Below are positions 35,745-48,900 of a DNA stretch of 64,000 nucleotides, one piece after another. Source of the stretch: Beroe forskalii (taxonomy: Eukaryota > Ctenophora > Nuda > Beroida > Beroidae). Location: NCBI GenBank assembly GCA_011033025.1, contig WFMF01000005.1, positions 62,001 to 126,000 of the forward strand, in the 5' to 3' direction. The notes beneath the pieces were generated by a model, which was given only the letters and a program-made list of their open reading frames with translations, was not told where the DNA came from and did not search any database. The position numbers and the translations under genes were made by a program. The stretch's first letter is position 1. Each line of letters starts with the position of its first letter.

Positions 35745-38700
35745 AAGCTGATAATGAATTGCTACTTCTCTATTGGCTGTGATGCAGCTGTGGTCCTTAA
35801 CTTTCACAAAAACAGAGAGCAGAACCCATCGCTATTCAAAAGCCGCTTATTCAACAAGGTAGGATTATCCCTCCAAGATGATTTGATATCAATTAAAACT
35901 TGCGTAGTAATTTTTAGCCCATTCGGATACAATTTGTGGTCACTAGCTCGAAAAGAAGCCATGTTTCCCAGATAATTCGATAGTTTCGTCATTTTGGAAA
36001 TTTCCGATGTCAAATCACCAGAAATTGTCTGAATCGTGATTGTAACTCAAAATTCAAGTAATCTTGACGTTTTGGTTCGAAACCTGTCCATAAACCGATG
36101 TGTCAAAAATTGGCCAATTTTCGTCAAAATCACTGATGTATACCCTTTAAAAATGGTCAAAATCGGGCGAAAATTTGACTTTCTCGAAATGAATAAAAAC
36201 TGATCTAGGATGGATCAGGCTATCAATTGAAACATGCGTACCAATTTTTAGCCCATTTGGATACAATTTGTGGGCACAAGCTCAAAAAGAAGCCATGTTT
36301 TCCTTTAAAATTCGATAGTTTCGTCATTTTGGAAATTATCGATGTCAAATCGCCAGAAATGGTCTGAATCGTCATTCTGACTCATTTTTCAAGTAATCGT
36401 GACGATTTGGTTCGAAAACCGTCCATAAACCGATATGTCAAAAATTGGCCAATTTTCGTCAAAAACACTGATGTATACCCTTTAAAAATGGTCAAAATCG
36501 GCCGAAAATTTGACTTTCTCGAAATGAATAAAAACTGATCTAGGATGGATCAGGCTATCAATTGAAACATGCCTACCAATTTTTAGCCCATTCGGATACA
36601 ATTTGTGGGCACAAGCTCAAAAAGAAGCCATGTTTTCCTTTAAAAATTGGATAGTTTCGTCATTTCGAAATTATCGATGTCAAATCGCCAGAAATGGTCT
36701 GAATCGTCATTCTGACTCATTTTTCAAGTAATCGTGACGATTTGGTCCGAAAACCGTCCATAAACCGATATGTCAAAAATTGGCCAATTTTCATCAAAAA
36801 CACTGATGTATACCCTTTAAAAATGGTCAAAATCGGCCAAAAATTTGACTTTCTCGAAATGAATAAAAACTGATCTAGGATGGATCAGGCTATCAATTGA
36901 AACATGCCTACCAATTTTTAGCCCATTCGGATACAATTTGTGGGCACTAGTTCAAAAAGAAGCCATGTTTCCCAGATAATTCGATAGTTTCGTCATTTTG
37001 GAAATTATCGATGCCAAATCGCCAGAAATGGTCTGAATCGTCATTCTAACTCATAATTCAAGTAATCTTGACGTTTTGGTTCGAAAACCGTCCATAAACC
37101 GATATGTCAAAAATTGGCCAATTTTCGTCAAAAACACTGATGTATACCCTTTAAAAATGGTCAAAATCGGCCAAAAATTTGACTTTCTCGAAATGAATAA
37201 AAACTGATCTAGGATGGATCAGGCTATCAATTGAAACAAGCGTACCAATTTTTAGCCCATTTGGATACAATTTGTGGGCACAAGCTCAAAAAGAAGCCAT
37301 GTTTTCCTTTAAAATTCGATAGTTTCGTCATTTTGGAAATTATCGATGTCAAATCGCCAGAAATGGTCTGAATCGTCATTCTAACTCATTTTTCAAGTAA
37401 TCGTGACGATTTGGTTCGAAAACTGTCCATAAACTGATATGTCAAAAATTGGCCAATTTTCGTCAAAAACACTGATGTATACCCTTTAAAAATGGTCAAA
37501 ATCGGCCGAAAATTTGACTTTCTCGAAATGAATAAAAACTGATCTAGGATGGATCAGGCTATCAATTGAAACATGCCTAACAATTTTTAGCCCATTCGGA
37601 TACAATTTGTGGGCACAAGCTCAAAAAGAAGCCATGTTTTCCTATAAAATTTGATAGTTTCGTCATTTTGGAAATTATCGATGTCAAATCACCAGAAATG
37701 GTCTGAATCGTCATTCTGACTCATTTTTCAAGTAATCGTGACGATTTGGTTCGAAAACTGTCCATAAACCGACATGTCAAAAATTGGCCAATTTTCGTCA
37801 AAACACTGATGTACCTATACCCTTTAAAAATGGTCAAAATCGGCCGAAAATTTGACTTTCTCGAAATGAATAAAAACTGATCTAGGATGGATCAGGCTAT
37901 CAATTGAAACATGTGTACCAATTTTTAGCCCATTTGGATACAATTTGTGGGCACAAGCTCAAAAAGAAGCCATGTTTTCCTTCAAAATTTGATAATTTCG
38001 TCATTTTGGAAATTATCGATGTCAAATCGCCAGAAATGGTCTAAATCGTCATTCTGACTCATTTTTCAAGTAATCGTGACGATTTGGTTCGAAAACCGTC
38101 CATAAACCGATATGTCAAAAATTGGCCAATTTTCGTCAAAAACACTGATGTATACCCTTTAAAAATGGTCAAAATCGGCCGAAAATTTGACTTTCTCGAA
38201 ATGAATAAAAACTGATCTAGGATGGATCGGCTATCAATTGAAACATCCTTACAATTTTTAGCCCATTTGGATGCAATTTGTGGGCACAAGCTCAAAAGAA
38301 GCCATGTTTTCCTTTAAAAATTGGATAGTTTCGTCATTTTGAAATTTTCGATGTCAAATCGCCTGAAATGGGCGGGATCGTCATTTTTAGTCATAATTCG
38401 AGTCAGCTTGACCCTTTGGTTCGAAAATCGTTCATACACCGATATGTCAAAAAATCGTCATTTTTCGCCAAAAACACTGATGTATACCCTTCAAAAATGG
38501 TCAAAATCGGCCGAAAATTTGACTTTCTCGAAGTGATGAAAAATTGATCCAGCATTGATTGGACTATCAATTGAAACATCCTTGCCAATTTTTGGCCCAT
38601 TTGGATGCAAATTGTGGGCACTAGCACAAAAAGAAGCCATGTTTTCAAAATTTGATAGTTTCGTCATTTTGAAATTATCGATGTCAAATCGCCAGAAATG

Positions 38701-41700
38701 GTCTAAATCGTCATTCTGACTCATTTTTCAAGTAATCGTGACGATTGGTTCGAAAAACCGTTCCATAAACCGATGATATGTCAAAATTGTCAAATTTCGT
38801 CAAAACACTGATGTATACCCTTTAAAAATGGTCAAAATCGGCCGAAAATTTGACTTTCTCGAAATGAATAAAAACTGATCTAGGATGGATCAGGCTATCA
38901 ATTGAAACATGCGTACCAATTTTTAGCCCATTTGGATACAATTTGTGGGCACAAGCTCAAAAAGAAGCCATGTTTTCCTTTAAAATTCGATAGTTTCGTC
39001 ATTTTGGAAATTATCGATGTCAAATCACCAGAAATGGTCTGAATCGTCATTCTGACTCATTTTTCAAGTAATCGTGACGATTTGGTTCGAAAACTGTCCA
39101 TAAACCGACATGTCAAAAATTGGCCAATTTTCGTCAAAAACACTGATGTATATACCCTTTAAAAATGGTCAAAATCGGCCAAAAATTTGACTTTCTCGAA
39201 ATGAAGAAAAACTGATCCAGTATGGATTGGGCTATCAATTGAAACATTTGTACCAATTTTTAGCCTATTGGGATACAATTCGTGGACACTAGCACAAAAA
39301 GAAGCCATGTTTTCCTAGATGATTTGATAGTTTCGTCATTTTGGAAATTATTGATGTCAAATCGCCAGAAATGGTCTGAATCGTCATTCTAACTCATTTT
39401 TCAAGTAATCGTGACGATTTGGTTCGAGAACTGTCCATAAACTGATATGTCAAAAATTGGCCAATTTTCGTCAAAAACACTGATGTATACCCTTTAAAAA
39501 TGGTCAAAATCGGCCAAAAATTTGACTTTCTCGAAATGAATAAAAACTGATCTAGGATGGATCAGGCTATCAATTGAAACATGTATACCAATTTTTAGCC
39601 CATTTGGATACAATTTGTGGGCACAAGCTCAAAAAGAAGCCATGTTTTCCTTTAAATTTTGATAATTTCGTCATTTTGGAAATTATCGATGTCAAATCGC
39701 CAGAAATGGTCTAAATCGTCATTCTAACTCATTTTTCAAGTAATCGTGACGATTTGGTTCGAAAACTGTCCATTAACTGATATGTCAAAAATTGGCCAAT
39801 TCTCGCCAAAAACACTGATCCTTTAAAAATGGTCAAAATCGGCCAAAAATTTGACTTTCTCGAAATGAAGAAAAACTGATCCAGTATGGATTGGGTTATC
39901 AATTGAAACATTTGTACCAATTTTTAGCCCATTGGGATACAATTCGTGGACACTAGCACAAAAAGAAGCCATGTTTTCCTAGATGATTTGATAGTTTCGT
40001 CATTTTGGAAATTATTGATGTCAAATCGCCAGAAATGGTCTAAATCGTCATTCTGACTCATTTTTCAAGTAATCGTGACGATTTGGTTCGAAAACTGTCC
40101 ATAAACTGATATGTCAAAAATTGGCCAGTTTTCGCCCAAAAACACTGATGTATACCCTTTAAAAATGGTCAAAAACGGCCAAAAATTTGACTTTCTCGAA
40201 ATGAATAAAAACTAATCTAGGATGGATCAGGCTATCAATTGAAACATGCGTACCAATTTTTAGCCCATTTGGATACAATTTGTGGGCACAAGCGCAAAAA
40301 GAAGCCATGTTTTCCAGTCTGTCGCACGCGTGCGACAGACTTTGCCAATTTTACTTGCAGCTGCGTGCGACATTCGCATTTTATGTAAACTTCGCGCAGA
40401 AATGGTCTAAATAATTCAATTATTACGTTGAACCTTGAAACAGCTGTTTCAAGACGTCACAAGAAGAATGTCTGTTACGAGTTAGTAACTCATAAGGGTT
40501 AGTGGCCAGAAGTACTTAGAAAATGCTTGAAATGACCAATGAAAGACATACAATTGCCACAAAGAACAATCGTTTAGAAACAATAAACGATGTTGTTAAA
40601 GACTCTACTCTAATTGTTAAATTTGACTTTTGTGAAAATGAATAAAACTGATCTTTTGGATGGATCGATGTCAAATCACCAGAAATGGTCAATTGATTCT
40701 GACCATTTTTCAAGTAATTTTTAGCCCATTTGGATACAACTGACATGTCAAAAGCTCAAAAAAAGCTTTCATGTTTTCTCTTTAAATTTTGATAAAATGA
40801 AGAAAACTGATCCATTATCGATGTCAAATCGCCAGAAATGGTCTAAATCGTCATTAGCAAACTCATTTTTCTCCCAGATGATTTATATTTGACGATTGTC
40901 TTGGAAAACTGTCCATTTAACTGATATTTCAAAAATTGGCCAATTCTCGCCAAAACACTGATCCATTAAAAATGGTCAAAATCGCCTTTTTAAAACCTTT
41001 TTTTTTAAAAAAACCAAAAAAAATTTTCCCCAAAAAAAAGGAAAAAAAAAAAAAAAAACCCCCTTTTTTTTGGTTTTTTTAAAAAGGGGGGAAAAAAAAA
41101 CCTTTTTCCCGGGAAAAAAGGGGGGGCCCCAAAAAAAATTTTTGGGGGAAAAAATTTTTTTGGGAAAAAAATTTTTTGGGAAAAAATTTTTTTTTTTCCC
41201 CCAATTTTTTAAAATTTTTTTTTCCCCCCCAAAAAAAAAGGGCCCCAAAAAATTTTTTAAATTTGAAAAAAAAACCCCCTTTTTTGGGGGGTTTTTTTCC
41301 AAATTTTTAAGTTTTTTTTTTTTTTGGGGGTTAAAAAAAACCGGAAGGGAGGAAAGGGGGGGGGTTTGGGGGGGTTTTTTTTTTCCCCCGGTTTTTTAAT
41401 TTAAAGGGGGGTTGGGGTTTTTTTCCAAAAAAAAAGGGGGGTTTTTTTAAAAAAACCCCCAAGGGGTTTTTTTTTTTAAAAACCCCCTTTAAAATGGTCA
41501 AAAACGGCCAAAATTTGACTTTTCTCGAAATGAATAAAACTAATCTAGATGGATCAGGCTATCAATTGAAACATGTACCAATTTCAGCCCATTTGGATAC
41601 AATTTAGCAACAAGCGCAAAAGAAGTATAGCTTTTCCAGTCTGTCGCACGCGTGCGACAGACTTTGCCAATTTTACTTGCAGCTGCGTGCGACATTCGCA

Positions 41701-42813
41701 TTTTATGTAGAAAGCTTCGCGCGGCGAAGGCAATTACCGGTAATTCAATTATTACGTTGAACCTTGAAACAGCTGTTTCAAGACGTCACAAGAAGAATGT
41801 CTGTTACGAGTTAGTAACTCATAAGGGTTAGTGGCCAGAAGTACTTAGAAAATGCTTGAAATGACCAATGAAAGACATACAATTGCCACAAAGAACAATC
41901 GTTTAGAAACAATAAACGATGTTGTTAAAGACTCTACTCTAATTGTTAAAGACAGTACTGTAATTGTTCTAGACAGTACAATTAAAGTACTGCTTTATCC
42001 CAGGCCTGGTACCTTGGGTACGGTACACGAGATGTTTTCGAGGGAGTTTGTTCTAAGTTAAACGAGCGAATAGCTATAGAAGTGGACGGAAAAGCTCTGG
42101 AGTTGCCAGAGTTGGAGGGAGTGGTTCTGCTGAACATTGCGTCTTGGAGTAGTGGTTGTGATTTGTGGGCAGGAAGTGGGTTGGAAGAGATACCATTTCA
42201 ACAAAGGTAAGAGGATGTGTTGGATTTGTTAAGAGGTACTACAAGTTCGCGTGATTTGCAACTTGCTGACTTTGTCAAGCCGCAAGATCATAGGATTAGA
42301 TGTGAGTTTGGCCTGTATAATAGACACCTATTCTCAATTCACTAATACAATCTCATTCTTATACTCTAATACCTCCGCAGTCCCTCGGACGGTTTGATCG
42401 AAGTGTGTGGTCTCTACTCGTCCCTTCACGTGGGCAGACTACAGGTCGCACTGGCAGACCCGTGCCGACTAGCCCAAGGCAAGAACGTCAGGGTTAGTGT
42501 ATGAGAGATAACTAGAGATCTTGAATAATGGATCCCTGCAAATCTGTCGAATGTGATTGAATGTCTATCAGCTTATGATACCTATACCTAGTATACACAG
42601 CAATTCATCCCCCATCACATGCCCAAGACACTCGATATTACCTAATTTTCCCCCTCTGATCCCCCCTTATCTCAGATCGTGGTTAAGTCAGGGTTCGTCC
42701 CCACGCAATGCGACGGAGAGCCCTGGGAACAGAGTCCGTGCATCATATCTGTAGCTGCGCACTCCCCTGCTAACATTCTACAGAGGGAACCTGAGGATGA
42801 TGTCTTCTCATAG
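35745..42813 (+). CDS. Diacylglycerol kinase, C-terminal accessory region
   Basis: Diacylglycerol kinases turn diacylglycerol into phosphatidic acid. Exons 35745-35858, 42004-42206, 42381-42492 and 42676-42813 (TAG) join in agreeing phases and give 188 residues. They encode most of the accessory domain: NCYFSIGCDAAVVLNFHKNR, SLFKSRLFNK, WYLGYGTRDVF, KLNERIAIEVDGKALELPEL, LNIASWSSGCDLW, DGLIEVCGLYSSLHVGRLQV and CDGEPWEQSPCIISV. These match type I or other DGKs; the isotype cannot be named. The catalytic half with the GGDGT loop and any C1 domains are not found upstream in the window. The first visible exon stands alone inside a satellite array and is separated from the rest by a 6.1-kb intron of satellite. 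Phosphatidic acid is also the product of the phospholipase D gene in this window, but no regulatory link is implied. Confidence 0.88.
35868..40316 (+). repeat. ~335-bp satellite array, block 2 (DGK intron)
   Basis: About 13 tandem units of roughly 335-340 bp. Two subtypes alternate irregularly: one with GATCTAGGATGGATCAGGC and one with CCAGTATGGATTGGGC. Many copies carry TAGTTTCGTCATTTTGG and TGTGGGCACAAGCTC. Units lacking a few bases occur near 38219 and 39820. Confidence 0.93.
40317..40621 (+). repeat. Duplicated segment, copy 1 (with 24-bp palindrome)
   Basis: Nearly identical to 41637-41948, from the palindrome GTCTGTCGCACG/CGTGCGACAGAC through AACGTTGAACCTTGAAACAG to GACTCTACTCTAATTG. 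Copy 1 then switches abruptly into satellite-like sequence at about 40622. Confidence 0.85.
40622..41494. other. Probable sequencing or assembly artefact
   Basis: 40622-40975 is scrambled satellite with words out of normal order. 40980-41490 consists almost wholly of homopolymer runs of 3-10 bases (A, T, C and G blocks). It looks like a noisy long-read consensus rather than biological sequence. The two long Lys/Phe/Pro/Gly open frames there (on both strands) are products of the runs and are not genes. Confidence 0.75.
41495..41948 (+). repeat. Satellite remnant and duplicated segment, copy 2
   Basis: 41495-41636 is one partial satellite unit. 41637-41948 is the second copy of the palindrome-containing segment and continues directly into the acceptor of the DGK exon at 42004. 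This is therefore likely the true arrangement. Confidence 0.8.
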
Positions 42814-45800
42814 CAGCCAAATACTTGTAGTGAACTGATGACGAATTTAACACCATGAAGCTGACCTCTTTGATGGAAACATCCCCTGGCATCCCCTGTC
42901 TTTTGTGGATCTTTAAAGATTCCAGTGATGTCATAGTGCGCGGTCTTATAGGTGTAAGGTACTCTGTGTGGATATCAACCGATACACAAGTGACTGCTTT
43001 CTGTAATTGTCTGACAATGGTGACTGATACCTTCAAAGGAACATAGAAATGATTCTATATCCATCCTCTTAACATCTTCAATGGATAAACATCTTATTAA
43101 ATCTAATTGATTGATTTAAATGAAAAATTTAACCAGATTGATTGTATTTTGATTGAAAAACTTTATCTGTAATATCTTTAACCGATGTTTTCTCCACTGC
43201 TTTCTCGCATGAATGTTTAATAAATATTTGAATTTATGTTAGGGAAAACATTTATATCGCAGACTTACATTATTTTCAATGTACATTTTACGATTTTTGA
43301 GTGACATGTTTTTTCGTAGGTACATATCATGACTCCCCAACGACTATTGAAAACAAAGATGGGACCCTTAAGAATTTGACTAAAAACATCGTTTGTTCAT
43401 CAATGAAAAATTGAATCAAATCTAAATTACATTCACAATATTGGGCAATTCAAAAACAACAGCGATCAGCCTCGTCACCTTCTTGTGTTGGTTCAGCAAG
43501 CAATAACTTTCTTATGTTTTATTTTGTATATTTTTCTTATATCTTATATAGGTAATTTTTATTTGATGAGTGTAGGTTACCCCTATTTAAAGTTTAGTGA
43601 TAATATAATAATACTATTTTAACTTTGTGTCTTTTCTAATATCCCCAAGTTTCTTTTGTAATTTCGCATACAACGGCATCACCATTGATCATGATTCCCT
43701 CATGCAATGCAGCATACGTGTTTTGAGTCGTGTACACTGTACCATTTAATGCAATAGCTCGTACGCCCTTTCAAAGAGTGCCCGTGCAATTTTAGTTGAT
43801 GCGCGCGCACTTTTTGAGGGCGCGCACACTTTTTATGGGCGCGCGCACTATTCATAAGTGCGCGCGCACTTTTTGTGAACGCACGCATACTATTTACGAG
43901 TGCGCGCATGCTATAAATGGATTTGCGCGCACTATTTATGAGTGTGTCACACTTTTAATGAATGCACGCGCACATGCACAGCTGTATCTGAAGGCACGCG
44001 CTGTTAGGGTGCACCAAAAAAATTAAATTTTTGGTGCTCAACCCCCGAGCGATAGATCTCGGTGAGACTAGACCGAGGATATCCGGTTTTTTTGAAATGG
44101 ACTCCGGAACCCTGGAGCGTTGATTGATTTGTATCGGCCATACTTGTATGGAAGGCGCGGTATGGCGTGACCATCCGCGGATTCTACGCGCGCATATATC
44201 CGCGCGCGCAAGATTCTGCTGCAGTTCCGCGAGATAGATCGAAGTAGGGTGTACTTGACCGATATTTGCTAGATCGAAGTAGGGTGTACTGACCGTTATT
44301 TCGGGAATTTTCAAATATAGTTTACAACAAAGGCCGTGTTTATTGAAATATCACACACTAGCTCCGAATGTTTATGAGGGTGAAGTGGTGATGATGCTGA
44401 GCATTTGATAAACTGATCGACATTGTATGGGCTATTGGGGTGGGATGAAGCAAATGACAGGACCAGTACTGTGCATGTACTCATGTAAAACGACAGGGGA
44501 CAATCCTGCTCACTAGGGGACAATGTACATTTACTTAATTTCATCTGTTATATTTCATAAGTTAATTGGCGGTAGCTCTATCGCATAGTAGGATTTTTAT
44601 CCACTATTTCTACCTATTTCCATGTTCTTGTTCATGAAACTGAATATTATGCCGTACATCGTCCGAAGGAAAGAAGGAAAAAAGCTTCATCCTTCATTTT
44701 TTGAGCATTGAATTTTCACATGTTCATTGTTCAATGCTCTTCCTATGAGCATCTACTATGTTTATAATGATTCATGAGGCATCGTGAGGTGAAGAGCACT
44801 TTTTCTATGATGTTTTGTAGCGGATTTACTTCTCCTTAACTTCTGCAGAATCTTTCTATCAACAGGACAATGCTCGTAGTGGTATTACTTCAATGAAATT
44901 TGTTAATTCGTATCGGCTACTCATTATCATTATTATTAATGCAATCAGGGATTAGGAAATATCTTGTTTCAGGAATTACTCAAATAGAAAACTTGGTATT
45001 TAGTAACCGCCCAAATACACCAGCCATTTCCTATTTCATCAGCTGTATTAATTCCGGGGATCAGTGGTACATGATCTGTTATTCAGCAATGCAATTGCTA
45101 GTGCACTATAAATATGGTAGACCTCCTATCACTTTGAGTTCTGAAAATGATGAAAAATGGGCTTCCGTTTGTCCCGGGGAGGAACGGGACTCCCGTCCCA
45201 TCCGGGCGCATGGGAGCTCGGAAGCGCTTGTCTCGGCCAGTTGCTTCCTCTCCTGGGCGCCGCCTGGGCCCTCGCTGGACCATCCCCCTTCTAGTAGTAG
45301 AAGTGTGTCTTGAAAGCTAAGAAGCCACTGAAGGCCTGTCAATGTTTATGAATATCAACAGCAATCTCGGCAGCAGCATTTAAATGTTTTAGAATGTTGT
45401 TCTAGAGTGAGATCATTACTTGGTGCAGTTCATTACTTAGTGGAGTTCATAACTGTATTTATAGATTCAAATACAGATGAATAGTTTATGAGAAATATCG
45501 ATGTAATGTAAAATTATTCAATACATACGCCATACAGTCAACAATAACAGATAACTACGAGCTTCAGAGTGCAAACTATACAACCTACTTGCTTTATAGA
45601 CTGAAAATAAACAACAAACTATATAAAACCAGTGTGAAAGCCTGACTAAAGCACACAAGCTGACTGTAGCTAATATCAAGAATGTTCCCTAACACGTATC
45701 GGTATTCAGTAAAGTGTGAACCTGTAGCATGCCCAATATGTGCAGTGAGTACAAGGCTAACTGTACACCCATTTACACAACACAATCTATACACAGTTCC

Positions 45801-45938
45801 CATCCACTAATTTCATCCACAGTTCTTATGTAAAGTGGAGACGTCGTCTCTAGGCACACTTGAGGCTGGGTCTCTCGCAGATCCACCCCCCCCCCTTTCG
45901 CAGTGACTAATGAATCTACACGTTCTCTTTCCCACCAG
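42814..45938. other. DGK 3' region to PA2G4, first PA2G4 exons not found
   Basis: AT-rich sequence with a GC-alternating repeat (43796-43985) and a GC-rich patch at 45165-45300. I searched the plus strand for the metal-binding-like N-terminal half of PA2G4 (KGIAFPT, ICHFSP, VKIDLG type motifs) and saw none. Open frames at 42770-43046 and 44900-45342 are not supported. Confidence 0.5.
43796..43985. repeat. GCGCGCAC minisatellite, ~27-bp units
   Basis: About seven degenerate copies of GCGCGCACTTTTTATGAG-like units. Each has an alternating purine-pyrimidine core (GCGCGCAC or ACGCGCAC) followed by an AT part. Confidence 0.8.
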
Positions 45939-48900
45939 GTACGCTGCAGTGGTAGGTCACACCGTGTCAGTTGGAGCTACACCGGACTCCCCTACGACAG
46001 GGCCTAATGCTGATGTAGTGCTAGCTGCTCACCATTGTGCTGAGGCGGCACTCAGACTCATCAAGGCTGGCAATACCAACGATCAGGTATTCTTACCCCC
46101 CCCCCCTACAACACTAATTCTTACCGCCCCCCCCCCCCTACAATACTAACTCTAACCCCTCCCCCGTTGTTAAGTTAAAACAGACTCATCAAGGCCGGCA
46201 ATACCAACGATCAGGTGATTCTTACCCCCCCCCCCCCTACAACACTAACTCTTACCCCCTACAACACTAACCTTACCCCTCCCGTTATTAAGTTAAAACA
46301 GACTCATCAAGGCGGGAAACACTAACGATCAGGTGATTCTTACCCCTACAACACTAACTCTTACCCCCCTACAACACTAACGCCCCCTCCCGTTAAAACA
46401 GACTCATCAAGGCAGGAAATACCAACGATCAGGTATTCTTACCCCCCCTACAACACTAATTCTTACCGCCCCCCCTACAATACTAACTCTAACCCCTCCC
46501 CCCCCCCCCGTTGTTAAGTTAAAACAGACTCATCAAGGCCGGCAATACCAACGATCAGGTGATTCTTACCCCCTACAACACTAACTCTTACCCCCCTACA
46601 ACACTAACCTTACCCCCTCCCCGTTATTAAGTTAAAACAGACTCATCAAGGCGGGAAACACTAACGATCAGGTGATTCTTACACCCCCCCTACAACACTA
46701 ACTCTTACCCCCCCTACAACACTAACCTTACCCCCTCCCCGTTATTAAGTTAAAACAGACTCATCAAGGCGGGAAACACTAACGATCAGGTGATTCTTAC
46801 CCCCCCCCCCCTACAATACCAACTCTTACCCCCCCCCCCCCTACAACACTAACCTTACCCCCTCCCCGTTATTAAGTTAAAACAGACTCATCATCAAGGT
46901 GAGTGGGCAACACTAACGATCAGGTGATTCTTACCCCCCCCCTACAACACTAACTCTTACCCCCCCCCCCCCTACAACACTAACCTTACCCCTCCCCGTT
47001 ATTAAGTTAAAACAGACTCATCAAGGCGGGAAACACCAACGATCAGGTGATTCTTACACCCCCCTACAACACTAACCCTTACCCCCTCCCCGTTATTAAG
47101 TTAAAACAGACTCATCAAGGCGGGCAATACCAACGATCAGGTGATTCTTACACCCCCCCTACAACACTAACCCTTACCCCCTCCCCGTTATTAAGTTAAA
47201 ACAGACTCATCAAGGCTGGCAATACCAACGATCAGGTGATTCTTACACCCCCCTACAACACTAACCCTTACCCCCTCCCCGTTATTAAGTTAAAACAGAC
47301 TCATCAAGGGCAACACTAACGATCAGGTGATTCTTACACCCCCCTACAACACTAACCCTTACCCCTCCCCGTTATTAAGTTAAAACAGACTCATCAAGGC
47401 TGGCAATACCAACGATCAGGTGATTCTTAAACCCCCTACAACACTCTAACCCTTACCCCTCCCCGTTATTAAGTTAAAACAGACTCATCAAGGCAGGCAA
47501 TACCAACGATCAGGTGATTCTTACACCCCCCTACAACACTAACCCTTACCCCCTCCCCGTTATTAAGTTAAAACAGACTCATCAAGGCTGGCAATACCAA
47601 CGATCAAATTACCCCACAAGATTCTTACACCCCCCTACAACACTAACCCTTACCCCCTCCCCGTTATTAAGTTAAAACAGACTCATCAAGGCTGGCAATA
47701 CCAACGATCAGGTGATTCTTACACCCCCCCCCTACAACACTAACCCTTACCCCCTCCCCGTTATTAAGTTAAAACAGACTCATCAAAGCTGGCAACACTA
47801 ACGATCAGGTGATTCTTAAACCCCCCCTACAACACTAACCCTTACCCCCTCCCCGTTATTAAGTTAAAACAGACTCATCAAGGCGGGCAACACCAACGAT
47901 CAGGTGATTCTTACACCCCCTTATCAAGTTTGAATTAAAATAACACGTAACCCACCATCAAGTTTACAGACTCATCGGGCGGGCACAACACAAATATTTC
48001 ACCTGTTGCGCGATCGGTATTTTAATTTTGCCTCGCTTTTTAAAACCACAAAGCTTTGTTAGAGAGCAGAGACGCTGTTTATTTTCCTTGTCAGTAATTA
48101 AGCAAATATAAGAATGAGGTGTTAAATATCCTCAATATCCGGTTGAAATTTAAACAGCGGCGGAATTTGTCACGACCGCCAACAAAATGGGAAAATTCCG
48201 CTCGAAAATATTTCTATTGCTAGTTTTTGGCGTATTTTCGCATACAGATGCTCTTTGCTAGTACTTTTATTGCAATAAATCGCGCGCGCGGCGCCGCGCA
48301 ATGGCGGGTCTCATTGAGCAATACTTACGACATATGAGGTCATGACAGTTTGTTTTCCCGGTATTTCGAATCCGTACAAAGTGTGCCGAAAAGAGACACT
48401 AAAACATGTAATTGAAACGTCAAATTGTGTTCTTGAGGCACTCCGATTAAATGGATTCGTTCGCAGGTTACTGACATGATCAAGAAGATTGCTGATGAGT
48501 ACAAGTGTACCCCGATTGAAGGGATGTTGTCGTATCAGATGAAGCGGTATCAGACAGAGGCGGATACGGACAAACAGATCGTGCTCAACCCTACTGAGGC
48601 CCAGAAGAAAGAAACGAAAAATGTGAGACATCGGATTTCCTTTCAATAAGTCATTCAGTTCATGAATTTTAAAAGACACAATTCCCAATGTACCCTATTT
48701 GATTTACTAATTCGCGTAACCCTAATCTTCTCATTTCCCCATCAGATTGAGTTTGCTGTACATGAGGTATACGCTATGGACGTGTTCATTACAAGCGGAG
48801 GAGGTAAAACCAAAGAATACGACGCCACAACGACCGTCCACCGTCGCACAGATGAGATCTACCAACTGAAGATGAAAGCAAGCCGTGCATTCTACAGTGA

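Noticed and set aside
40976..41399. Two overlapping open frames of over 100 codons on opposite strands
   Set aside because: They consist of Lys, Phe, Pro and Gly from homopolymer runs in a likely artefact region.
44900..45342. Open frames around the GC-rich patch
   Set aside because: No ATG context, domain or splice support; the patch itself gives long frames on both strands.
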